The notes below the pieces were generated by a model that searched no databases, was not told where the DNA came from, and saw only the letters and a program-made list of their open reading frames with translations. From the NCBI RefSeq assembly GCF_016916835.1, contig NZ_JAFFIX010000012.1, positions 1 through 64,000 of the forward strand: a stretch of DNA of 64,000 bases. Reading direction: 5' to 3'. The stretch's first letter is position 1. Every line of letters starts with the position of its first letter. Below, in pieces: positions 57,713 through 64,000 of this stretch. A program made the translations under genes and the position numbers. The DNA is from Actinacidiphila bryophytorum. GTDB taxonomy: Bacteria > Actinomycetota > Actinomycetes > Streptomycetales > Streptomycetaceae.

Positions 57713-58672
57713 ATGGCAGAGGAATTGATCGAGCGGCTGCGCGGCACCGCGCTGCCCGCCGTGCTCACGCCCATGCGGGACGACGGCACGATCGACTTCG
57801 ACGCCCTGGACGGCTACGCAGCCCGTATAGCCGCCCGCCCCATCGGCGGAGTCGCGGTCTGGGCGCACACCGGACGCGGCCTCCACCTCGGCGAGGACGA
57901 CCGGGCCGCGGTACTGCGCACCTGGCGGGCCGCGACGACGACGCCGGTCGTCGCCGGCGTCGGGGTGCCGCGCGGCGAGCAGCCGGAATCGCCCGACGAG
58001 GCGGTCGACGCGGCGGTGCGGATGGCGGTGGCAGCCGCTGGTCTCGGCGCGGACGCCGTGATGGTCTACCCGCTGGCCTCTCTCGCCGCCCTGCCGGACG
58101 GCCACGCCCGGGCGGTGGCGATGCACGAGCGGGTCGCCGCCGAGAGCGGCCTGCCGGTGCTCGGCTTCTACCTGCACGGTGAGGCCGGCGGCTACGCCTA
58201 CCCGCCCGACCTGATCCGCGACCTCCTCGCCCTGCCGGCGTGCCTGGGCGTCAAGCTCGCCACCCTGGACCGGGCGATGGCCTGCCAGGACGCGATCCGG
58301 GCCGCCCAGCCCAGCGGGCGCCTGGTGGTGACCGGCGAGGACCGGATGTTCGGCCCGTCCCTGATGTGGGGCGCGGACACCGCGCTGGTCGGCATCGCCG
58401 CCGCCCAGGTGGAGCTGACCGCGGCGGTCCTCGACGCCTGGAAGGCCGGCGACCAGGCCGCCTTCGTCCGAGCGTCGAACCGCCTCGACCACTTCGCCGA
58501 GGCCACCTTCTACGCCCCGATCGAAGGCTATGTGCAGCGCATGATGTGGGCAGCGGTGTGGGAAGGCCTCCTGCCGGAGTCCGCGGCCCACGACCCGTAC
58601 GGCCCGCGGCTGCCCGCCCAGGAACGCGACCGCGTGGTGCGCTGCCTGGAGGAACTGGCGACGGAGGCCTAG
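57713..58672 (+). CDS. DHDPS/N-acetylneuraminate lyase-family aldolase
   Basis: A 319-residue class I aldolase. TPMRDDGTIDFDAL is the N-terminal family motif, LGFYLHGEAGG holds the proton-relay Tyr, and CLGVKLATLDRAM holds the Schiff-base Lys. The GTE/GTTGE motif is altered (WAHTGRGLHLGEDD), so substrate preference differs from DapA; a sugar-acid aldolase is more likely. GGGAAAGGG precedes ATG 57713. The TAG stop lies in the CTAG that borders the adjacent MITE. Under operator C. Confidence 0.85.
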   Translation: MAEELIERLRGTALPAVLTPMRDDGTIDFDALDGYAARIAARPIGGVAVWAHTGRGLHLGEDDRAAVLRTWRAATTTPVVAGVGVPRGEQPESPDEAVDAAVRMAVAAAGLGADAVMVYPLASLAALPDGHARAVAMHERVAAESGLPVLGFYLHGEAGGYAYPPDLIRDLLALPACLGVKLATLDRAMACQDAIRAAQPSGRLVVTGEDRMFGPSLMWGADTALVGIAAAQVELTAAVLDAWKAGDQAAFVRASNRLDHFAEATFYAPIEGYVQRMMWAAVWEGLLPESAAHDPYGPRLPAQERDRVVRCLEELATEA

Positions 58673-58849
58673 GCCGTGTTTTGGAAGTAGCACCGTCCGC
58701 CCACAGGGCGGGCCCCGCGGCGTCTGGTGCGTGCGATCGCAAGGCGGAGGGTCGTCCTCGTAGTGGGCCTACTCGGACGACTCCGACAACGCAGCGAGCG
58801 TGCGTGCCAGGCGTCGCGGGGCAGGCGGGACTTCCACAACACGGCCTAG
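58669..58849. mobile_element. Foldback MITE of about 180 bp
   Basis: The ends are inverted: TAGGCCGTGTTTTGGAAGT (from 58670) and ACTTCCACAACACGGCCTA (to 58848) pair with one mismatch. Both ends carry CTAG (58669-58672, 58846-58849), a possible target duplication. The interior is also self-complementary (GGCGTCTGGTGCGTGC facing GCGTGCGTGCCAGGCGTC; GTCGTCC facing GGACGAC), so nearly the whole element folds back. No transposase is encoded, so it would need one in trans. Confidence 0.75.
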
Positions 58850-59002
58850 CGGCGCTGGGCGCGCCCGACGTCGCCCCGTCTGCCCGAAGGGCGGGTGCGT
58901 GCGCCGTCCCCCCGCCTCCGCCGGGAGGCGCCCGCGGCGGAGGCCGCCCTTGCAGGGTGCCCACCCGGAGGTGCCCGAAGCCGAAGGCATCCTGCACGCC
59001 AG

Positions 59003-59545
59003 GCGCCGTCCGCCGGACGGGACATCGCGGCCGCGCCCCAGTGCGCCCGGGGCACCCGCGGCACCCGCCGCAGCAGCCGCGACTCGCCGCCGTCCGCCGG
59101 ACGGGACATCGCGGCCACACCGCCGAACCCCGGAAGCACTCACCCCCCGCACCGCAGCCGCGGCGACCCGGCGCCGTCCGCCGGACGTGACACCGCGGCC
59201 GCGCCCCATGGAACCCGGGGCACCCGCGGCCCCCGCCGCAGCCGCAACTCGGCACCCCCCGCCCGACGCGACATCGCGGCCACACCCCATGGAACCCGGG
59301 GCACCCGCGGCACCCGCCGCAGCCGCGACTCGCCGCCGTCCGCCGGACGCGACTTCCCAGCCACCCCCCCAGAGCGCTCGCGGCCCCGCCGCAGCCGCGA
59401 CTCGCCGCCGCCGTCCGCCGGACGTGACACCGCGGCCGCGCCCCATGGAACCCGGGGCACCCGCGGCCCCCGCCGCAGCCGCAACTCGGCACCCCCCGCC
59501 CGACGCGACATCGCAGCCGCGGCCCGGGGCGCTCGCGGCACCCGC
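59003..59545. repeat. Seven-copy minisatellite
   Basis: The anchor GACATCGCGG or a close variant lies at 59021, 59105, 59189, 59270, 59351, 59426 and 59507. The spacings are 84, 84, 81, 81, 75 and 81 nt, all multiples of three. Units alternate between a CGCCGTCCGCCGGACG and a CACCCCCCGCCCGACG version and share GGAACCCGGGGCACCCGC. Every frame on both strands is open here because of composition, so no gene is called. Region 58850-59002 between MITE and array shows nothing else convincing. Confidence 0.85.
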
Positions 59546-59554
59546 CGCGGTGGC

Positions 59555-60295
59555 TCATGTCGGCGAGGGCAGGGCGAACAGCTCCGTGGCGTTGCGCCAC
59601 AGCACCCGTTCCAGTTCGTCAGGGGTGAAGGCGGCGTCCCTGATCACGCCCAGGGCCACGCACGGGTCGACCAGGGTGGAGTCGGTGCCGAAGAGCAGGC
59701 GTTCGACCGGGACGCCGGCCTGGCGGGCGTAGGGGATCCTGCCGGCGTCCGCGACCGTGCGGCAGTGTTCCAGGTAGAGCCGGTCGCAGGAGGCCGCCGC
59801 GTGGGCGGCCTCCTGCCACGCGTCGCCGCCCGCGTGGCCGACGATGACGCGGAGCCGCGGGAGGCCGGCGAGCAGCCCGGGCAGCAGGGCCACGTCGGGC
59901 CCCCAGGTGTGCAGCAGCAGCGGCACCCCGGCCTCGTCCAGCATCGCGAACGTCTCGCGCATCTGCGGCGAGCCGATCGACCGGCCCGGGTACGTCGTGT
60001 GGATCTTCGCCCCGACGAAGCGGCCGGTGTCCATGCAGCGGCGCAGGTCGGCGGCGCTGTCCTCGACCCGGTTGGGGTTGACGACGGCGTAGCCGCGCAG
60101 CCGCGGCTCGGCCCCGAGCACCTCGCGCAGCGCCGCGTTGCCGCCGACCGCGTCGTAGGTGACCGCCTCGGCGGCCGACACGATCTGCAGGTCGATGCCG
60201 TAGCGGTCCATCAGCTCCAGGTTGAGCCGGGTGCTGCCGACGTCCATGTGGAAGGGCCACGGCCCCCAGTGCGCGTGCACATCGATGATCGGCAT
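59555..60295 (-). CDS. Amidohydrolase_2-family metal-dependent hydrolase
   Basis: A 246-residue TIM-barrel hydrolase. MPIIDVHAHWGPWPF supplies the HxH metal ligands, AKIHTTYPG, LLHTWG and VIVGHAGGDAW further His ligands, and LLFGTDSTLVDP the catalytic Asp. Family members act as lactonases, decarboxylases or amidases on sugar acids and related compounds. ATG 60295 overlaps the previous stop (TGATG). It is the third gene of the aminotransferase operon under operator F, and its stop is 10 nt from the minisatellite. Confidence 0.84.
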   Translation of the reverse strand: MPIIDVHAHWGPWPFHMDVGSTRLNLELMDRYGIDLQIVSAAEAVTYDAVGGNAALREVLGAEPRLRGYAVVNPNRVEDSAADLRRCMDTGRFVGAKIHTTYPGRSIGSPQMRETFAMLDEAGVPLLLHTWGPDVALLPGLLAGLPRLRVIVGHAGGDAWQEAAHAAASCDRLYLEHCRTVADAGRIPYARQAGVPVERLLFGTDSTLVDPCVALGVIRDAAFTPDELERVLWRNATELFALPSPT

Positions 60296-61038
60296 CAGCG
60301 CACCAGCTCCTCGACGTTGCCGCCCGCGACGGCCGCACGGTCCTGTGCGGAGATGCGGGCGTACCGCAGCCGCAAGGTCTGCGGCGAGATGTCCATGAAG
60401 GGGGTGCGCGACCCGAACACCAGGTGGCGCGCGCCCACGCTCTCCACGACCCGCTCGACCGAGTCCGGCGCGGACAGCATCCGGGTGGTGGCGCGGAAGC
60501 CCGGCTCCGCGCGGGCCAGCAGCAGGAAGTCGGCGAGGAAGTAGGCGTGCAGGTCGAGGAAGACCACCTGGGCGCCGCGGCCCGCCAGTGCGGGGCCGAA
60601 GCGGCGCACGTCGCCGTCGTGCAGCAGCACCAGGCCGCGGGCGAGGGCGAGGTCCACGACGTGCCGGTAGCCGGGGAAGCCGGGCTCGGCGCCCTGCTCG
60701 ACGGTGAAGAGCCGCAGGAAGCGCACCCCGGCCGCGGTGAGCGCGTCCAGTTGCGGTTCTGCGGCCAGCGCGTCGCGCAGGTCGACGGTGCCGACGGGCA
60801 GCAGCTCGGGGCAGCCGGCGAGGTCCTCGACGGTCTGGGCGTTGCCCGCGGCGGCGTCGAAGAGGGCGCCGCGGGAGCTGAGTGCGAGGCCGCGTTGGAC
60901 GGGCGAGCCGTGCAGCCGCTCGCGCACCGCGGCCAGGCCGACGTCGGCGTGGCGGCTGGGCCAGGGGCCGTAGAGCACGTCGACGTCCCAGCCGACGCGC
61001 TCCAGCGGGCTCGGCTCCAGCCATGCGTAGCGGCTCAT
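60295..61038 (-). CDS. Amidohydrolase_2-like protein with degenerate metal site
   Basis: A 247-residue relative of its downstream neighbour. The N-terminus DVDVLYGPWPSRHADVG replaces the HxH motif with VLY, LLHDGDVRRF has one His, VFLDLHAYF one, and LVFGSRTPFMD has Ser-Arg in place of the catalytic G-T-D. The metal centre is thus incomplete and the protein may be a non-catalytic partner of the adjacent amidohydrolase. It overlaps the aminotransferase stop by ATGA. In the site F operon. Confidence 0.75.
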   Translation of the reverse strand: MSRYAWLEPSPLERVGWDVDVLYGPWPSRHADVGLAAVRERLHGSPVQRGLALSSRGALFDAAAGNAQTVEDLAGCPELLPVGTVDLRDALAAEPQLDALTAAGVRFLRLFTVEQGAEPGFPGYRHVVDLALARGLVLLHDGDVRRFGPALAGRGAQVVFLDLHAYFLADFLLLARAEPGFRATTRMLSAPDSVERVVESVGARHLVFGSRTPFMDISPQTLRLRYARISAQDRAAVAGGNVEELVR

Positions 61039-62159
61039 GCGGCGTGGACCAGGCGGATGGCGCGGGCGATGTCGTCGACGTCGGCGGGCGTGTAGGCCTC
61101 GTTCCACGGCAGCGCGAGCAGGGTGCTGTCGACCATCCGCTCGGCCTCGGGGCACAGGCCCGCGGGGTAGCCGGTGAAGACGGGGTTCGCGTACAGCGTG
61201 CGCTCCAGGTAGCCGGCCATCGCGGGCACGCCCTCCGCGGTGAGCGCCTTGGCCCAGCGGTCGTTGTCCTCGACCAGCAGCGGGAAGAGCCACCAGGCGT
61301 GCCCGGCCCGCTGCTGCGGCACCCTGACACCGTCCAGGCCGCCGATGGCGGCGACCAGCTGCTCGGCGTGCGCTCGGCGCAGCCGGACGACCTCGGCGAC
61401 CTTGCCGAGCTGCGCCCTGGCCACGGCCGCGGCGAGTTCGGTGATCCGGTAGTTGAGGCCCATCTCCCGATGCACGCGGCCCTCGGTGCGGTCCCAGCCC
61501 TTGTCGGCGAACAGCCGCATCCGGCGGGCGAGTTCGGGATCGTCGGTGGTCGCGAGGCCGCCGTCGCCCGCGGTGATGTGCTTGAACTGCTGGAGGCTGA
61601 AGCAGGCGATGTCGCCCAGGGTGCCGAGCAGCCGGCCGTCGGCGTCCTCGCCCAGCCAGGCCTGCGCGCAGTCCTCGATGAGCAGCAGCCCGTGCTCGTC
61701 GCAGATACGGCGCAGCCGCCCCGTGTCGGCCGCGCCGCCGAAGAGGTGCACCGCGATGACGGCGCGGGTGCGCGGGGTGATGGCCGCCTCGACGGCGTCC
61801 GGGTCGAGGTTGCCGTCGCCGGGCAGGACGTCGGCGAAGACGACCCGGCCGCCCTGGGCCAGCACGGGTGCGACCGTGCCGAAGTCCGAGATGGGGGTGG
61901 TGATCACCTCGTCGCCCGGCCGGATCCCGGCCGCCGCGACGGCCAGGTGCAGCGCAGCCGTCCCCGAGCTGCACGCCACCGCGGCCCGCCGCCCGTACAG
62001 CTGCGCCATCTCGGCTTCCAGCGCCCGGCCCTCGGGGCCGAACGTGCTGCACAGCACGCCGGAGTCGAGCACCCGCAGCACCGCCTCGCGCTCCTCGGCG
62101 CCGATCGTCCTGCCGTGCGGATCGAGGACGGAGGGAAGGGGCCTGTCGCGTACGGGCAT
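61035..62159 (-). CDS. DegT/DnrJ/EryC1-family PLP aminotransferase
   Basis: A 374-residue sugar aminotransferase-like enzyme. ACSSGTAALHLAVAAAGI binds the PLP phosphate, LIEDCAQAWLGED holds the pyridine-N Asp, and FSLQQFKHITAGDGG contains the Schiff-base Lys. MGLNYRITELAAAVARAQL is the conserved Asn/Tyr/Arg segment. Such enzymes interconvert keto- and amino-sugars or cyclitols. GAAAGGAC precedes ATG 62159; the longer frame has no SD. It is the first gene after operator F. Confidence 0.88.
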   Translation of the reverse strand: MPVRDRPLPSVLDPHGRTIGAEEREAVLRVLDSGVLCSTFGPEGRALEAEMAQLYGRRAAVACSSGTAALHLAVAAAGIRPGDEVITTPISDFGTVAPVLAQGGRVVFADVLPGDGNLDPDAVEAAITPRTRAVIAVHLFGGAADTGRLRRICDEHGLLLIEDCAQAWLGEDADGRLLGTLGDIACFSLQQFKHITAGDGGLATTDDPELARRMRLFADKGWDRTEGRVHREMGLNYRITELAAAVARAQLGKVAEVVRLRRAHAEQLVAAIGGLDGVRVPQQRAGHAWWLFPLLVEDNDRWAKALTAEGVPAMAGYLERTLYANPVFTGYPAGLCPEAERMVDSTLLALPWNEAYTPADVDDIARAIRLVHAA

Positions 62160-62187
62160 GACGGCGTGTCCTTTCTGCGCGGTGCGA

Positions 62188-62205
62188 TTATGGCCTGGAC
62201 CGGAA
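62188..62205. promoter_or_regulatory. Regulon operator site F (two mismatches)
   Basis: TTATGG-CCTGGA-CCGGAA, 28 nt before the aminotransferase ATG. 10 of 12 arm positions match. Confidence 0.6.
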
Positions 62206-62342
62206 GTTACGTCGCACGGCGACGGGGCGTCAAGACACCTCCGCGCACCCGCCGACCGCTCCGGCGGGCACCGCCCGGCCAACTCTGCACCGCCGGGCCT
62301 GATATGCCGCCCCGAGATCCTTGTCACCGCAGGCCCGGGGAG

Positions 62343-62360
62343 TTACGGTCTAGACCGTAA
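62343..62360. promoter_or_regulatory. Regulon operator site D (perfect, full palindrome)
   Basis: GTTACGGTCTAGACCGTAAC (62342-62361) is a perfect 20-bp palindrome. The centre TCTAGA gives GGTCTAGACC, reminiscent of GntR-type operators. It lies 56 nt before the enolase-superfamily start. Confidence 0.85.
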
Positions 62361-62416
62361 CTGGATGTCCTGGCCGGATCGCCTCCAGCCTCCGGCCGAA
62401 GCGTCAGGAGCCGCGC

Positions 62417-63493
62417 TTGAGAATCGCCTCCGTCCGTACGCGTGTCGTCAGCGCCCCGTACGTGCGTCCCTTCGTCATCAGCAGCGGCAGCAGCCCGCAA
62501 CTGGTCAGCCTCGTGGCCGAGGTGGAGTGCTCCGACGGGCTCACGGGCTACGGCGAGGCCTCCCCCATGACCGCCTTCACCGGCGACACGATGGCCGGCC
62601 TCCAGGCGGCGATCGACGGGCACCTGGCCCCGGCGCTGGCCGGCCGCGACCCGCTCGACCTGGCAGGCGCGCACCAGGCGATGGACACCGCGATACGCGG
62701 CCAGCACCTGGCCAAGGCGGCGCTGGACATGGCCCTGCACGACCTGGCGGGCCGCAGCGCGGGCTGGCCGGTGCACCTGCTGCTGGGCGGGCGGATCCGC
62801 GAGAGCGTGCCCACCGCGTGGGTCGTGGGCCTGGGCACCCTGGACGAGATGGCGGCGGAAGCCGTCGACTACGCGGGCCGCGGCTTCACCCACATCAAGG
62901 TCAAGGGCGGTGTGAACCCCGCCCTTGACGTGGAGCTGGTACGTGCCGTGCGTTCGGCGCTGCCCGCGGGGGTGGAACTGTCGCTGGACGCCAACGAGGG
63001 CTACGACGGCAACAGTGCCGCCCGCACCCTGCGCGCGATGGCCGACGCGGGGCTCGACCTGGTCGAACAGCCGCTGCCGCACTGGGACGTGGCGGGCCTC
63101 GCGGCGCTGCGCGGACAGGTCGGCGTACGGCTGATGGCCGACGAGAGCATGCAGTCCCTGCACGGAGCGCTCGACCTGATCCGCAGGGGCGCGGTGGACG
63201 TGCTGAACATCAAGATCCTCAAGGTGGGGGGGCTCTACCGGGCCCGCCAGATCGCGGCGCTCGCCGAGGCCGCGGGCCTCGCGGTGAAGATCGGCACGAT
63301 GCCCGAGCTGGGTGTGGCGACGCTGGCGGCGGTGCACCTGGCAGCCGCCCTCCCGCATGCCACGGTCCCGGCCGACCTGGTCGGCCCGCTGCTGGTGCAC
63401 GAGGAGCCGCTGGCGCCGTCGGCCTTCGCGTCCGCGTCGGGGGGCTGGGTGAAGGTGCCGACGGGGGCGGGGCTGGGGCACGAACTGGGGTGA
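62417..63493 (+). CDS. Enolase-superfamily enzyme, muconate lactonizing subgroup
   Basis: A 358-residue enzyme with an enolase N-terminal cap and TIM barrel. The barrel shows THIKVKGGVN (K-x-K on strand 2), SLDANEGYD (metal Asp), DLVEQPLPH (Glu), VRLMADESMQS (Asp) and NIKILKVGGL (Lys on strand 6). This Lys/Lys pair marks the MLE subgroup (cycloisomerase, dipeptide or N-acylamino-acid epimerase/racemase), not acid-sugar dehydratases. AGGAG lies 6 nt before TTG 62417. Under operator D, divergent from the aminotransferase operon. Confidence 0.87.
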   Translation: MRIASVRTRVVSAPYVRPFVISSGSSPQLVSLVAEVECSDGLTGYGEASPMTAFTGDTMAGLQAAIDGHLAPALAGRDPLDLAGAHQAMDTAIRGQHLAKAALDMALHDLAGRSAGWPVHLLLGGRIRESVPTAWVVGLGTLDEMAAEAVDYAGRGFTHIKVKGGVNPALDVELVRAVRSALPAGVELSLDANEGYDGNSAARTLRAMADAGLDLVEQPLPHWDVAGLAALRGQVGVRLMADESMQSLHGALDLIRRGAVDVLNIKILKVGGLYRARQIAALAEAAGLAVKIGTMPELGVATLAAVHLAAALPHATVPADLVGPLLVHEEPLAPSAFASASGGWVKVPTGAGLGHELG

Positions 63494-63596
63494 GGGCAGT
63501 AGGAGCCCGCGGCCGGAACAGCTGCCGGGCGCGAGAGGGTCCAGGACCTCTGCGCGGAACCGGAGTCGAGGTGCGGCCCCGGAGGCGTACCCGGCC

Positions 63597-64000
63597 TCAG
63601 AGGCGTACGCGGAAGAGGGTGCGCGGGCGGCCCACCGCGGACTCCTCGCGCTGGCTGCCGATGGGTACGGCCAGGCCCGCGCGTTCCAGGCGCTTGAGCA
63701 CGCGGCGGGCGGTGCGCTGCTGTACGGCCAGGTGGTCGGCGACCGCCTGGGCCGTCACACCCTCATCGGGGCGTACGTCGACCAGTTCGCGCAACCTGCT
63801 GAGCGTCTGCACGTTCAGCCCGACCCGGCGGGCCAGCAGCGCCAGGCTCTCGGGCCCCGAGGGCACCGGAAGGTCCTGGCCGTCGTCCCCCGCGGCCGCC
63901 TCGATGACGATGTCCACGTCGTCCCGCATCGACACCACGCCGGCGACCCCGCCGAGCGAGGCCGCCCGGTTCACCGCCCGCCGGGCAAGCGACTCCGCCT
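63597..64000 (-). CDS. Second regulator of the cyclase-like/HTH type (5' end outside the window)
   Basis: Partial gene; the frame stays open to the window edge. The visible part, LARRAVNRAASLGGVAGVVS then VDIVIEAA, matches LARRALTRAGHLGKVAAVVS and its sequel in the regulator at 42870-44087. The C-terminal HTH VTAQAVADHLAVQQRTARRV then LKRLERAGL is almost identical in its recognition region. Its likely role is control of the same TTACGG-N6-CCGTAA sites or of a neighbouring set beyond the window. The 103 nt between it and the enolase-family gene show no site. Confidence 0.8.
   Translation of the reverse strand, partial: AESLARRAVNRAASLGGVAGVVSMRDDVDIVIEAAAGDDGQDLPVPSGPESLALLARRVGLNVQTLSRLRELVDVRPDEGVTAQAVADHLAVQQRTARRVLKRLERAGLAVPIGSQREESAVGRPRTLFRVRL

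Noticed and set aside
58680-59600. Long open frames on both strands across the MITE and minisatellite
   Set aside because: All frames are open because of extreme GC and repetition; none shows start signals, codon bias or recognisable protein features.
44920-62360. Assigning the TTACGG-N6-CCGTAA sites to a DasR/GntR regulator
   Set aside because: Only site D has the GGTCTAGACC centre. The spacer varies in the others, and no GntR gene is in the window, while two paralogous HTH regulators flank the sites.
1-64000. tRNA, rRNA, attachment sites, replication origin
   Set aside because: None recognised on reading; no integrase, transposase or replication gene is present to support an island boundary or origin.

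Overview
The window reads as a Streptomyces-like actinomycete chromosome. It has very high G+C with GC-rich third codon positions, many GTG/TTG starts, ATGA/GTGA stop-start overlaps, a popR/clpP3-clpP4-type locus, typical Streptomyces intergenic repeats, and rare TTA codons in secondary-metabolism genes. There are no rRNA or tRNA genes and no CRISPR array that I can see. The region looks like accessory chromosome: regulation, specialised metabolism and carbohydrate-type catabolism.

Layout. (1) 0-5.4 kb: a secreted RGH-type nuclease, then a tightly coupled VWA / PP2C phosphatase / transmembrane kinase triad resembling TerY-P modules. (2) 5.4-10.6 kb: a methyltransferase, a frameshifted SpoIIE-type phosphatase/ATPase interrupted by a 34-nt repeat, a lipoprotein, an orphan amidoligase-like protein and a Tat-exported HAF-repeat protein. 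(3) 10.8-14.4 kb: an alpha/beta hydrolase and an SDR-SDR-TetR operon behind a dyad-rich operator region. (4) 14.4-22.5 kb: a complete six-gene membrane complex like Mycobacterium tuberculosis Rv0082-Rv0087 plus its ArsR regulator. It lacks NiFe ligands, and one antiporter subunit carries a roughly 150-residue repeat insertion. (5) 22.8-24.2 kb: a small membrane protein, a flavohemoglobin remnant and a P-loop protein. (6) 24.3-31.2 kb: a terpenoid cluster of MFS exporter, terpene synthase-P450 fusion, polyprenyl diphosphate synthase and a second P450. The exporter and the fusion each carry an early TTA codon.

(7) 31.3-36 kb: an NmrA-type oxidoreductase, the popR-clpP3-clpP4 locus (one ClpP has lost its catalytic histidine) and membrane proteins. 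(8) 36-40.5 kb: secreted proteins and a LacI regulator.

(9) 40.6-64 kb is the most interesting part. Six copies of a dyad, TTACGG-N6-CCGTAA, lie in front of nearly every catabolic transcription unit: two paralogous secreted beta-propellers, two paralogous secreted beta-rich proteins, a SIS isomerase, a BadF-type kinase, an acetyl esterase, a ceramidase-like amidase, an LLM oxidoreductase, a DHDPS-type aldolase, a DegT aminotransferase, two amidohydrolases and an enolase-superfamily enzyme. Two paralogous regulators of an unusual architecture flank the set, the right-hand one cut by the window edge. I read this as one regulon for uptake-independent extracellular breakdown and cytoplasmic catabolism of an unidentified, probably acetylated and amino-containing, sugar or glycoconjugate. 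An unrelated MmpL/TetR pair sits inside it.

Small repeats are frequent: a 180-bp foldback MITE, a 7-copy minisatellite with spacings that are all multiples of three, and duplicated Streptomyces intergenic repeats. All functional statements are from reading the sequence and family knowledge; no database search was run.
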